Shown: piece after piece, positions 38,981 through 47,831 of the stretch | Position numbering within the stretch: position 1 is the stretch's first letter | Layout of the letters: each line of letters opens with the position of its first letter | Source: Ectopseudomonas guguanensis | GTDB taxonomy: Bacteria > Pseudomonadota > Gammaproteobacteria > Pseudomonadales > Pseudomonadaceae | Assembly: GCF_900104265.1 (NCBI RefSeq) | Contig: NZ_FNJJ01000016.1 | Coordinates: 62,001-126,000 of the forward strand | DNA: 64,000 nucleotides | Direction: 5' to 3' | The notes under the pieces: model-generated | Told to the model about the DNA's origin: nothing | The model's database searches: none | What the model saw: only the letters and a program-made list of their open reading frames with translations | Position numbers and translations under genes: made by a program

Positions 38981-39864
38981 TGATCAAGCTTGCCGCCTGC
39001 CAATATCACATCGACCTGCTGACGAGCTGGGACGCCTACGCCGAACATCTGACCACGTTGTGCGAGGAGGCAGCCGGGCAGGGCGCCGAGTTGCTGCTGT
39101 TGCCGGAATACGCCGGTCTGGTGCTGACCGGTCAATTGCCGGAGGCCGAGCGCAGCGACCTGCACGGCTCCATCGCCGGCATCCAGCCACTGCTGCCGCG
39201 CTGGCTGGAACTGTGCGAAAGCCTGGCGCGCCTGCTCAAGGTCCATCTGCAGCCCGGCTCGGTAGCCATGCTGGATGATGACGGCGTCTACCGCAACCGC
39301 GCCTGGCTGTTCGGCCCGGAGGGCTGCCTGGGCAGCCAGGACAAGCTGATGATGACCCGCTTCGAGCTGGAGCAGTGGCGGATCGCCGCTGGCAGCGGGC
39401 TCAAGGTGTTCGACACGCCGCTGGGCAAGCTGGGCATTCTGATCTGCTACGACAACGAGTTCCCGCTCCTGGCGCGCACCCTGGCCGAGGCTGGCGTCGA
39501 TCTGATCCTGGCGCCTAGTTGCACGGATACCGAAGCGGGCTTCCATCGCGTGCGCATCGGTGCCCAGGCCCGTGCCCTGGAAAACCAGATTGCCGTGCTG
39601 CAGTCGCCCACGGTCGGCCTGGCACCCTGGTCGCCAGCGCTGGACGAGAACATCGGCCGCGCCGCGCTGTACGTGCCGTCGGACTATGGCATGCCGGCCA
39701 ATGGGGTGATCGCCGAGAGCGCGCAGCTGTGCCCCACACGCAGCCACTGGCTGATCGCCGAGCTGGATCTGGCCGAGGTACGCCGCGTGCGCGAGCAGGG
39801 CCAGGTATTCACCCGCCGCGACTGGCCGCGGCAGTTCGAAGGCGGTCGGCTGGTGCTGCGGTGA
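38980..39864 (+). CDS. Nitrilase-superfamily carbon-nitrogen hydrolase
   Basis: A 294-residue hydrolase. The catalytic triad is clear: Glu43 in LLLPEYAGL, Lys122 in QDKLMMTRFE and Cys156 in ILICYDNEFP. Members hydrolyse amides, N-carbamoyl compounds or act in deamination of damaged metabolites. No amidase subtype marker stands out. ATG 38980 overlaps the GNAT stop, and its own stop overlaps the GTG of zapE, so the three genes are translationally linked. Confidence 0.9.
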   Translation: MIKLAACQYHIDLLTSWDAYAEHLTTLCEEAAGQGAELLLLPEYAGLVLTGQLPEAERSDLHGSIAGIQPLLPRWLELCESLARLLKVHLQPGSVAMLDDDGVYRNRAWLFGPEGCLGSQDKLMMTRFELEQWRIAAGSGLKVFDTPLGKLGILICYDNEFPLLARTLAEAGVDLILAPSCTDTEAGFHRVRIGAQARALENQIAVLQSPTVGLAPWSPALDENIGRAALYVPSDYGMPANGVIAESAQLCPTRSHWLIAELDLAEVRRVREQGQVFTRRDWPRQFEGGRLVLR

Positions 39865-40976
39865 ACGCCCCGCAGTCACCGGACTCACCGCTGGCCGCCT
39901 ACCAACGTGCGCTGGCGGGCGGTTTCGTCGCCGATGCCGCGCAGCGCCGTGCCGTGGAGGCGCTGCAGCACTGCCATGAGGCCGTGCATCGTGGTGAGCG
40001 CCCACTCGGCGTCTACCTCTGGGGGCCGGTCGGGCGCGGCAAGACCTGGCTGATGGACAGCTTCTACAACGGCCTGCGCGTACCGGCGCGGCGGCAGCAT
40101 TTCCATCACTTCATGCAGTGGGTGCATCGCCGCCAGTTTCAGCTCACCGGCAATGCCGATCCGCTGCGCCTGCTGGCCGAGGAGCTGGGGCGCGAGGTGC
40201 GCGTGCTGTGTTTCGACGAGCTGTTCGTCAGCGATATTGGCGATGCCATGCTGCTCGGTCGCCTGCTCAGCCTGGTGGTGGAGCAGGGCGTGGTACTGGT
40301 GGCCACCTCCAACCAGCCGCCGGCTCAGCTCTATGCCGATGGCTACAATCGCGAGCGTTTCCTGCCGGCCATCGCTGCACTTGAGGCGCACATGCAGGTG
40401 GTGACCGTGGACGGCGAGCAGGATCATCGTCTGCATCCCGGTACCGAGGTGCAGCGCTACTGGGTGCAGCAGCCGCAGGCGCTGGGTGAGCTTTTCGCTC
40501 GTCTGAGCGAGGGGCAAACAATTAGCTGCGAGCCGGTAGAAATCAACCATCGCCGTATCGAAAACCTCGGCCATGGCCCAGCGGCGCTCTGGTGCTGCTT
40601 CCGGGATCTGTGCGAGCAGCCGCTGGCCGCACCGGATTTCATCGAGCTGTGCGAGCGTTTCCCGGCGATCCTGCTTGGCGAGGTGCCGTGCCTGGGTGGC
40701 GAGCAACGCGAGGGGCGTATCGCCCGTGGCACCGAGGACGGTGCCGAGCGGGTCGATGCCGGGGATCGGCAACTGCCGGCGCTGTCGCGCAACGACGATG
40801 CGGTACGCCGTTTCATCGCCCTGGTCGACGAGTGCTACGACCGCCGCGTGCCGCTGTATATCGAAGCCGAGGTGGCGCTGGATGAGTTGTACACCCAGGG
40901 CTACCTCGACTTTGCCTTTCGCCGCACGCTGAGCCGTTTGCGCGAGATGCAGCTGGAGCGCTTCGGCCGCTCATAG
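39861..40976 (+). CDS. zapE: ZapE/AFG1-family AAA ATPase
   Basis: A 371-residue AFG1-like ATPase. Walker A is GPVGRGKT (55-62), Walker B is VLCFDELFVSDIGDAMLL, and the sensor region is LVATSNQPPAQLYADG. In E. coli ZapE acts at the Z-ring under stress; mitochondrial AFG1 handles membrane proteins. It starts at GTG 39861 overlapping the hydrolase stop. Pseudomonads commonly also carry a second zapE next to ribosomal genes, so this may be the paralogue. Its stop region overlaps the end of the convergent pslG-like gene by six bases. Confidence 0.88.
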   Translation: MNAPQSPDSPLAAYQRALAGGFVADAAQRRAVEALQHCHEAVHRGERPLGVYLWGPVGRGKTWLMDSFYNGLRVPARRQHFHHFMQWVHRRQFQLTGNADPLRLLAEELGREVRVLCFDELFVSDIGDAMLLGRLLSLVVEQGVVLVATSNQPPAQLYADGYNRERFLPAIAALEAHMQVVTVDGEQDHRLHPGTEVQRYWVQQPQALGELFARLSEGQTISCEPVEINHRRIENLGHGPAALWCCFRDLCEQPLAAPDFIELCERFPAILLGEVPCLGGEQREGRIARGTEDGAERVDAGDRQLPALSRNDDAVRRFIALVDECYDRRVPLYIEAEVALDELYTQGYLDFAFRRTLSRLREMQLERFGRS

Positions 40977-42305
40977 GATCAGCATCTGCAGCTCGCGGCC
41001 GACCGTGACGTTGATGCTGCCGCCGCTCGAGCGCACGCTCTGGCTGGTGCCGCGCAGCGGGTTGTAGAGGGTGCCGCTGCCACTGCGTTGCAGGCGCACG
41101 GTGCCGTTCTCCTGCGCCCAGAACATCCACAGCCAGCGCCCATCGGCGCGCTGCCAGGCGATGCTGAACATGCCGGCCGGCGCACTGGCGAAGGCCGGCG
41201 CATCCATTGGCGTGAGGCTGGGGCCGCTGATCTGCAGGAAACGCTTGAGTGCCTGGTAGGCGGGTTTCTCGCTGCCGTTCAGGCGCAGGAGGCCATAGAA
41301 CTGGTCGCGTGGCGTGGCGCGCGCATCCAGATCGCTGAGGGTGAAGAGAAATATGCGGTCGAAATCCATCGCGCTCATCAGCGCCAGGCGCCGCAGCATG
41401 TAGTCGGCCTGGCCCTGTTCGCCGATGATCGGTTGCAGTTCCACCGGCCCGGCATAGCTCGACCAGCCGAACTCCGTGGCCCAGATTGGCCCGCTGCCGG
41501 AATGGCGCAGATACTGGTTGACCGTATTGGCGTGGGCGATGAAATCGCCAGCACCGGGCACGTCGCCCTCCGGCTCATGACTGTAGGGGTGATAAGCCGT
41601 CACTCGATCCGGCCTAACGCTGCCGAGCTGGGTCATGGCCTGCAGCATCAGGCCGCCACGCACGGGCATCTGGCTGTAGTAGGCGTGGCCACCGATCACC
41701 TGGGTGGCGTCCGGGCGCGCGGCGCTCAGTGTGCCGAGGCTGCTTTCCAGCAACTGCCGGTACTGGAGCGGATCTTCGGCCGGCTGCCAGAAGGGCGGAA
41801 TGTTCTGCTCGTTCCAGACCTGCCAGGCGTCGACATGGGGATAGCGGCTGGCCAGTGTGGCGAAGCTGTTGGCGAACAGTTGCGGGTTGGTTGGCGGGTA
41901 CTGGTCGGGGTTGCTCACGCCGGCCGGTGCGGACGTGGCGAAGGGGGCCGAACCGACCAGGTACACCAGGGGCTTGAGTTGTTCCTGCTCGATCACCTGC
42001 ATCAGGCGATCAAGGTCCGTCCATTGCCATTGTCCCGGGGCGGGCTCCAGGCGCTCCCAGTGCAGGCCCAGGCGAATCCACCGCAGATCGAGCGCCTTCA
42101 ACTTGGCGATCTGCTGTCGATAGGTCTGCTCGGGAAACCACTGCAGTTGTACGTTGAGGCCCAGGAAGTCCGACCAGACCACCGGGCGCGGCGCCTTCAG
42201 CGAGTTCGAGGGGGCGGCCTGGGCGCTCAGACCGAGGCCCAGTGACAGAGACAACAGGCCCGCGCCCAGGGCGCGACGCAGGCGGAAGGAGGAGATACTG
42301 AACAT
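40971..42305 (-). CDS. pslG: PslG-like periplasmic glycoside hydrolase
   Basis: A 444-residue exported (beta/alpha)8 glycoside hydrolase. A signal peptide ends near AQA (about residue 30). The acid/base is Glu166 in WQVWNEQN and the nucleophile is Glu278 in IWATEFGWSS, at almost the same positions as the two catalytic glutamates I recall for PslG of P. aeruginosa (165 and 276). A C-terminal beta-sandwich of about 90 residues follows. In P. aeruginosa PslG is needed for Psl polysaccharide biofilm matrix, but no other psl gene is in the window. ATG 42305 is set by the signal peptide. Confidence 0.85.
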   Translation of the reverse strand: MFSISSFRLRRALGAGLLSLSLGLGLSAQAAPSNSLKAPRPVVWSDFLGLNVQLQWFPEQTYRQQIAKLKALDLRWIRLGLHWERLEPAPGQWQWTDLDRLMQVIEQEQLKPLVYLVGSAPFATSAPAGVSNPDQYPPTNPQLFANSFATLASRYPHVDAWQVWNEQNIPPFWQPAEDPLQYRQLLESSLGTLSAARPDATQVIGGHAYYSQMPVRGGLMLQAMTQLGSVRPDRVTAYHPYSHEPEGDVPGAGDFIAHANTVNQYLRHSGSGPIWATEFGWSSYAGPVELQPIIGEQGQADYMLRRLALMSAMDFDRIFLFTLSDLDARATPRDQFYGLLRLNGSEKPAYQALKRFLQISGPSLTPMDAPAFASAPAGMFSIAWQRADGRWLWMFWAQENGTVRLQRSGSGTLYNPLRGTSQSVRSSGGSINVTVGRELQMLIL

Positions 42306-42531
42306 GGCTGCTCTCCCTTGCGAGAGTGACTCGGAATAGCAGCTTAAGACCGGCCCATCGGCTGCAAACCTGGCTGTACCAGGCTTGGTGATGGAGGGCA
42401 GCAATAAGGCGACTGACGGTTTAGTGGCGTTTTGCTAGGCCAAAAGATTGACGTTGCGAGTTGCCACTTGGCGGTGCCAGGCCGTCGAACGACGGGTTTG
42501 GCAGCGTATCGGTCGCGACGGCGGCGTTGCC

Positions 42532-43206
42532 TTAGACGGCGTCTTCCGCTGCCTTGCCTGCCGGATTGTCACGGGTCGGCATGGCGAGAATCTCGGGCAG
42601 CACTTCGCGGGCGAATACGTCGTGCAGACGGCGCAGCTCGGCCACCGGATCGAGGTGGTGGTCGACGCGGATGTCCCACAGCGGGTACTGCTCCCGGTCG
42701 ACCACATAGATCACCGCCGAGGACTCGCCATGACGGTCGCCGCCGCACTGGTCACCGGCCGCCAGCGCTTCGATCAGGCGCTCGATCAGCGGGCGTTCTT
42801 GCACCTGGCGAAAGGCGTCGGCCACAGCTTCCAGCACCTGCGGGCCGACCAGGCGGTTACCCTGTACGGAGAACTGCTCGCCGGTCAGCGAGCCGGCCCA
42901 GGGAATGCATTTTTCCCCGGTCCAGCAGACCGTATCGCCCTGGGCGTCGATCAGCGCGCACTGGCGCAACTCCATGCAGGGATCGATGCCTTTGAGTCGC
43001 TGCAGCGCCTGTTGCGCCGAAAGCCCCTGGCGCAGCAGCGCCAGGCCATCCAGGCCCAGGTAGGGATTGACTTGGGCCTGGGTCGCCACCGCGCCGACGC
43101 CGGCCGCCGCGTGGCTGAGCAGTTTGCCGACAGCGGGCATGGCGGTGGCGGCAGCGACACCGAACTGACCGCTGCGCGGGCAGCGGGCGATGATGGAGAA
43201 GGTCAT
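42532..43206 (-). CDS. DUF1028 family protein
   Basis: A 224-residue protein of DUF1028, an Ntn-hydrolase-like fold. It begins MTFSIIARCPRSGQFGVA as the family does, with VGAVATQAQVNPYLG and the conserved WTGEKCIPWAGSLTGEQF and VQGNRLVGPQVLEAV motifs. Some members are fused to peptidoglycan-binding or amidotransferase domains, but this one is the core only. Biochemical function is not known. The region between it and the pslG-like gene (226 bases) shows no gene. Confidence 0.88.
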   Translation of the reverse strand: MTFSIIARCPRSGQFGVAAATAMPAVGKLLSHAAAGVGAVATQAQVNPYLGLDGLALLRQGLSAQQALQRLKGIDPCMELRQCALIDAQGDTVCWTGEKCIPWAGSLTGEQFSVQGNRLVGPQVLEAVADAFRQVQERPLIERLIEALAAGDQCGGDRHGESSAVIYVVDREQYPLWDIRVDHHLDPVAELRRLHDVFAREVLPEILAMPTRDNPAGKAAEDAV

Positions 43207-43347
43207 GGCGACTCCTGGGCGATTTTCAGGTTAGGCCATGGGTGGGCAAGTATCGTTCCGCTTGGTGGTGGACGGTGCGGCCTTTGCCACAGAGCTGCAG
43301 GCTTCGTCTAATGCGCGCTGTTCAGTGTCCGCTATGAGGAACGCCGC

Positions 43348-44706
43348 ATGATTCTTGGCCAGCCGCTTGCCCAATGGCGCGCGCGATATCCGCTGCTCGA
43401 CGAACTGATCGCCCTGCGCGAAACCAGCTGGTTCAACCCGGCCGTGGCGCCTGCTGCCGAAGCATTGGCCGATGTCGGTTTGAGCGCAGCGGACGTGGCC
43501 GATGCCCGTGCGCGTCTCGAGCGCTTCGCCCCCTACCTGGCCCGCGTGTTCCCGCAGACGGCCGCCAGCGGCGGCATCATCGAGTCGGACGTAGTGCCGC
43601 TGCCGCAGATGCAGGCACGGCTGCGTGAAGAGGCCGATGGCGAGATCGGCGCGCTGTGGCTCAAGCGCGACAGCCATCTGCCCATCTCCGGTTCGATCAA
43701 GGCCCGCGGCGGTATCTACGAGGTGCTCAAGCATGCCGAGGACCTGGCGCTGGCGGCCGGCCTGCTCGGTCGCGACGACGATTACGCCCGCCTCGACAGC
43801 GATGCGATGCGCGCCTTCTTCGGCGGCTATCAGGTGGCTGTCGGCTCCACCGGCAATCTCGGCCTGTCCATCGGCATCATCAGTGCACGTCTGGGCTTTC
43901 AGGCCACGGTGCATATGTCCGCCGATGCGCGCCAGTGGAAGAAGGACAAGCTGCGCGCCCATGGCGTGACCGTGGTCGAGTACGCCAGCGACTACAGCGT
44001 TGCCGTGGAGCAGGGGCGCCGCCAGGCCGAGGCCGATCCGCGTTGCCACTTCGTCGACGACGAGAACTCCAGGAACCTGTTTCTCGGTTACGCGGTGGCC
44101 GGTGAACGCCTCAGGCAGCAATTGGCGGCAGCCGGTGTCGTGGTGGACGCCGAGCATCCGCTGTTCGTCTATCTGCCCTGTGGCGTCGGTGGCGGGCCGG
44201 GTGGCGTGGCTTTCGGGCTGAAACTGGCGTTCGGCGATGCGGTGCACTGCCTGTTCGCCGAGCCCACGCATTCGCCGTGCATGCTGCTCGGCGTGCATAC
44301 CGGCCGGCACGATGAGCTGGCGGTGCAGGATTTCGGCATCGACAACCGCACCGCGGCCGATGGCCTGGCGGTCGGGCGACCATCGGGTTTCGTCGGCCGC
44401 GCCATGCAGCGGCTGATCGACGGCTATTACACGGTCAGCGATGAACAGTTGTTCCGCTACCTGGCGTTGCTGGCACAGACCGAGGGCCAGCGTCTGGAAA
44501 CTTCGGCCCTGGCCGGGATGCCGGGCGTGTTGCGCGTGCTGGGCGAGCAGCAGGGCTATCGCCAGCGCATGGGCCTGACGCCGCAGCGCATGGCGCGGGC
44601 GACCCATCTGGTCTGGGCGACTGGCGGCAGCATGGTGCCGCAGGCGGAGATGGACAGTTACCTCGCGCGTGGCCGGCAACTGTTGCAGGGTTCGGGTGAG
44701 GATTGA
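43348..44706 (+). CDS. dsdA: D-serine dehydratase DsdA
   Basis: A 452-residue pyridoxal-phosphate enzyme converting D-serine to pyruvate and ammonia. The PLP Lys118 is in SGSIKARGGIYEV, at the same position I recall in the E. coli enzyme. The Gly-rich phosphate loop is visible in YLPCGVGGGPGG, together with VGSTGNLGLSIG and FLGYAVAGERL. The ribosome site is GAGGAAC. No dsdX permease or dsdC activator is next to it, so it probably serves general D-serine detoxification. A hairpin terminator follows. Confidence 0.93.
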   Translation: MILGQPLAQWRARYPLLDELIALRETSWFNPAVAPAAEALADVGLSAADVADARARLERFAPYLARVFPQTAASGGIIESDVVPLPQMQARLREEADGEIGALWLKRDSHLPISGSIKARGGIYEVLKHAEDLALAAGLLGRDDDYARLDSDAMRAFFGGYQVAVGSTGNLGLSIGIISARLGFQATVHMSADARQWKKDKLRAHGVTVVEYASDYSVAVEQGRRQAEADPRCHFVDDENSRNLFLGYAVAGERLRQQLAAAGVVVDAEHPLFVYLPCGVGGGPGGVAFGLKLAFGDAVHCLFAEPTHSPCMLLGVHTGRHDELAVQDFGIDNRTAADGLAVGRPSGFVGRAMQRLIDGYYTVSDEQLFRYLALLAQTEGQRLETSALAGMPGVLRVLGEQQGYRQRMGLTPQRMARATHLVWATGGSMVPQAEMDSYLARGRQLLQGSGED

Positions 44707-44713
44707 CGCCAGC

Positions 44714-44792
44714 CTGTGGGAGCCTCGCCCCGGGGCGAAGCTTCTCTGTCGTATGCGCGGGCCAATTCGCCGCGGGCACGGCTCCTACGCAG
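44714..44792. repeat. REP-type element after dsdA
   Basis: CTGTGGGAGCC (44714-44724) and GGCTCCTACGCAG (44780-44792) are the conserved outer arms. A perfect inner palindrome TCGCCCC/GGGGCGA is at 44725-44738, and a second GC-rich arm contains AATTCGCCGCGG. This layout is the usual pseudomonad REP/BIME type found between genes. Confidence 0.8.
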
Positions 44793-44818
44793 GCGCGATA
44801 CGCGTCGCGCCTGAAAAC

Positions 44819-44849
44819 GCAGAAGCCCGGCACTTGGCCGGGCTTCTGC
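44819..44849. terminator. Bidirectional hairpin between dsdA and fumarase
   Basis: GCAGAAGCCCGGC (44819-44831), loop ACTTG, GCCGGGCTTCTGC (44837-44849). The T-rich tail is weak on the plus strand (TTTGC) and slightly better on the minus (GTTTTC). It is placed to stop both dsdA and the convergent fumarase gene. Confidence 0.75.
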
Positions 44850-44880
44850 TTTGCAGCGAAGCTAGTCGCTTGCCGCTGCC

Positions 44881-46404
44881 TTACTTCACTTCCACCGCCA
44901 GGCTTTCGGCGATCTTCTTGTTCCAGATCGCAGGGCCGGTGATGTGCACCGACTCGCCCTTGGTATCGACCGCGACGGTCACCGGCATGTCCTTGACCTC
45001 GAACTCGTAGATGGCTTCCATCCCCAGCTCGGGGAAGGCCAGCACCTTGGACTTCTTGATCGCCTGAGCCACCAGGTAGGCGGCGCCGCCGACGGCCATC
45101 AGGTACACGGCCTTGTTGTCCCTGATCGCGTCGATGGCGATCGGGCCGCGCTCGGACTTGCCGATCATGCCCAGCAGACCGGTCTGCTCGAGGATCTGAC
45201 GGGTGAACTTGTCCATGCGGGTGGCGGTAGTCGGGCCGGCCGGGCCGACCACTTCGTCACCGACCGGATCGACCGGGCCGACGTAATAGATGAAGCGGCC
45301 CTTGAGATCGACGGGCAGTTGCTCGCCCTTGTTCAGCATGTCGACCATGCGCTTGTGCGCGGCGTCGCGGCCGGTGAGCATCTTGCCGTTGAGCAGGATG
45401 GTCTCGCCCGGTTTCCAGCTCTGCACCTCTTCCGGGGTGATGGTGTCCAGATTCACGCGGCGCGCGCTCGGGCCGGCTTCCCAGACGATTTCCGGGTAGG
45501 CGTCCAGATCCGGCGCTTCCAGAACGGCCGGGCCGGAGCCGTCGAGCACGAAGTGGGCGTGGCGGGTGGCGGCGCAGTTGGGGATCATGCACACCGGCAG
45601 GCTTGCTGCATGGGTCGGGTAATCCATGATCTTCACGTCGAGCACGGTGGTCAGGCCACCCAGGCCCTGGGCGCCGATGCCCAGCTGGTTGACCTTCTCG
45701 AACAGCTCCAGGCGCAGCTCCTCGATACGGTTCTGCGGGCCGCGGGCCTGCAGCTCGTGGATGTCGATGTGCTCCATCAGCACTTCCTTGGCCATCACCG
45801 CGGCCTTCTCGGCAGTGCCGCCGATGCCGATGCCGAGCATGCCCGGCGGGCACCAGCCGGCGCCCATGGTCGGCACGGTCTTGAGTACCCAGTCGACGAT
45901 GGAGTCGGACGGGTTGAGCATGGCCATCTTCGACTTGTTCTCGGAGCCGCCGCCCTTGGCCGCGACATCCACTTCCACCTTGTCACCGGGGACGATGGAG
46001 TAGTGGATCACTGCCGGGGTGTTGTCCTTGGTGTTCTTGCGGGCACCTGCCGGGTCGGCGAGGATCGAGGCGCGCAGGACGTTCTCGGGCAGGTTGTAGG
46101 CGCGGCGCACGCCCTCGTTGATCATGTCGTCGACGCTCATGGTGGCGCCGTCCCAGCGCACGTCCATGCCGACCTTGATGAACACGGTAACGATGCCGGT
46201 GTCCTGACAGATCGGGCGGTGGCCGGTGGCGCACATGCGCGAGTTGATCAGGATCTGCGCCATGGAATCCTTGGCCGCCGGAGACTCTTCCTTCAGGTAG
46301 GCCTCGTGCATGGCCTGGATGAAGTCGACGGGGTGGTAATAAGAGATGAACTGCAGGGCGTCGGCGACGCTCTGAATCAGGTCGTCCTGCTTGATCACGG
46401 TCAT
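44881..46404 (-). CDS. fumA: Class I (iron-sulfur) fumarate hydratase
   Basis: A 507-residue [4Fe-4S] fumarase of the E. coli FumA/FumB type, hydrating fumarate to malate in the TCA cycle. Cluster and active-site segments are visible: RPICQDTGIVTVFIKVG, GGGSENKSKMAMLNP, GIGGTAEKAAVMAKE, and the C-terminal domain with GPAGPTTATRMDKF. It is single-chain, alpha and beta parts fused, full length. In P. aeruginosa the same gene precedes sadC, as here. A second, oxygen-stable fumarase is expected elsewhere. Confidence 0.93.
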   Translation of the reverse strand: MTVIKQDDLIQSVADALQFISYYHPVDFIQAMHEAYLKEESPAAKDSMAQILINSRMCATGHRPICQDTGIVTVFIKVGMDVRWDGATMSVDDMINEGVRRAYNLPENVLRASILADPAGARKNTKDNTPAVIHYSIVPGDKVEVDVAAKGGGSENKSKMAMLNPSDSIVDWVLKTVPTMGAGWCPPGMLGIGIGGTAEKAAVMAKEVLMEHIDIHELQARGPQNRIEELRLELFEKVNQLGIGAQGLGGLTTVLDVKIMDYPTHAASLPVCMIPNCAATRHAHFVLDGSGPAVLEAPDLDAYPEIVWEAGPSARRVNLDTITPEEVQSWKPGETILLNGKMLTGRDAAHKRMVDMLNKGEQLPVDLKGRFIYYVGPVDPVGDEVVGPAGPTTATRMDKFTRQILEQTGLLGMIGKSERGPIAIDAIRDNKAVYLMAVGGAAYLVAQAIKKSKVLAFPELGMEAIYEFEVKDMPVTVAVDTKGESVHITGPAIWNKKIAESLAVEVK

Positions 46405-46694
46405 TGGGGCGCTCCTCTATCAGGGAACATCTACAAGGAAGCGCCGGACAACGACCCGGCGCAACGGCGAAAAACAGTCGGGCACGATTTCACGTCGCCC
46501 CCACGTCGCTGCGCGACGGCCTTTCAGGTCGCCGCGGTGAAGGCAGGCAACAAAAAAAGGCGCGGCAGTATAGCGCGCCGGTCGCACAGGGCACAGCCGC
46601 CTAAGGTCGATGATGTTGGCTGCATGCGCAGTTATCGGCTCGCTAGGCAATCTGTGATCACAGGGGTAGAGTAACGGCCAGATGCCAGTATGGG

Positions 46695-47831
46695 ATGGAG
46701 CCCATGAGCTCAATGACTCGCCGGGGCACGCAGCGTAGCCTGCAAAGCCTCCTGCTCAAACGCTTCGCCATGGCCTGCGCCACCTACGCGATGATGGCGC
46801 TCGTTTGCTGGTTCGCCGTGTTCAACGGCCTGTTCCTCGGTCCCGTCAGTGTTGCCGCCTGGCTTACGCTGGGCGTGTTCGGCAGCCAACTGGTATTTCT
46901 CTGGATCTTCCTCACCGGGCGCAATCTGCGCTTCGACGATCCCAGCCTCACCGAGGCTCAGGTGCTGGTCGCCCTGGCCTGGCAGCCGCCGGTGCTGGCC
47001 TTCTTCGACACCGCCCGTGGCAGCATGATGGTGTTTTACGTGCTGATCCTGTTGTTCGGCGTGTTCCAGCTGGCGCCACGGGTGTTCGTGCGTTGCGCCG
47101 CGTTCGCCTTCTTCGGTTTCGCTGCGATGGTGCTGATAGAGGCCTATCGCATGCAACTGGTGGACCCGAGCATGGCCTGGCTGCAGGTGTGGGTGCTGTT
47201 CATCCTGCTGGTCTGGCTGTGCCTGTTTTCCAGTTACGTGCAGGCCATGCGCAAGCGCATGCGCCAGCGCCGTTTTGCCCTGCAGGCGCACCAGGACACC
47301 CTGCGCGGGATGATGCGCCAGCTCGAGGATCTGGTGGCCACCGACGAACTGACCGGGCTTTTCAATCGCCGTCATTTCCTGCGCCTGGCCAGTCGCGAGC
47401 TGGAACACCTCGGTCATGGACATCAGCACGGCCTGGCATTAATCGACCTGGATCATTTCAAGCGGATCAACGATGCTCACGGTCACGCCGCTGGTGACCG
47501 GGTGCTGCAGACCTTCGCCGCGGTGGCTCGAGCCTGTCTGCGTGACGGCGACATCATTGCCCGCTACGGCGGCGAGGAATTCGTGCTGCTGCTGCCCAAT
47601 ACCGATGCCGATCAGTTCACCACCTGCTGCGAGCGGCTGCGCGAGGCGTTCGCCAAGGCCGAGCCGGTGGGGGTGAAGGTCGAGAACCTCAGTCTCTCGG
47701 CCGGCATGACGATGCTGCACGCCGGCGATGACCTCGACGAAGCCCTGCAGCGGGCCGATCAGGCGCTCTATCAGGCCAAGCGCGGCGGGCGCAATCGCTG
47801 CGATGCCAGCTGGGAGCGCGCCGGTGCCTGA
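46695..47831 (+). CDS. sadC: SadC-like membrane diguanylate cyclase
   Basis: A 378-residue protein with about five or six N-terminal membrane helices (about 20-180), a short coiled linker and a GGDEF domain (about 205-375). The active site is RYGGEEF and an inhibitory I-site RxxD is present (LRDGD before it), so it should make c-di-GMP and be feedback-inhibited. Synteny (class I fumarase upstream; ferredoxin reductase, enoyl-CoA hydratase and pykA downstream) matches that of sadC in P. aeruginosa as I recall, where it promotes biofilm over swarming. It appears shorter at the N-terminus than that SadC. ATG 46704 or 46713 are possible alternative starts. Confidence 0.78.
   Translation: MEPMSSMTRRGTQRSLQSLLLKRFAMACATYAMMALVCWFAVFNGLFLGPVSVAAWLTLGVFGSQLVFLWIFLTGRNLRFDDPSLTEAQVLVALAWQPPVLAFFDTARGSMMVFYVLILLFGVFQLAPRVFVRCAAFAFFGFAAMVLIEAYRMQLVDPSMAWLQVWVLFILLVWLCLFSSYVQAMRKRMRQRRFALQAHQDTLRGMMRQLEDLVATDELTGLFNRRHFLRLASRELEHLGHGHQHGLALIDLDHFKRINDAHGHAAGDRVLQTFAAVARACLRDGDIIARYGGEEFVLLLPNTDADQFTTCCERLREAFAKAEPVGVKVENLSLSAGMTMLHAGDDLDEALQRADQALYQAKRGGRNRCDASWERAGA

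Noticed and set aside
44944..46674. 576-codon open frame opposite the fumarase gene
   Set aside because: His/Gly/Val/Asp-rich antisense shadow; the class I fumarase on the other strand is unambiguous.
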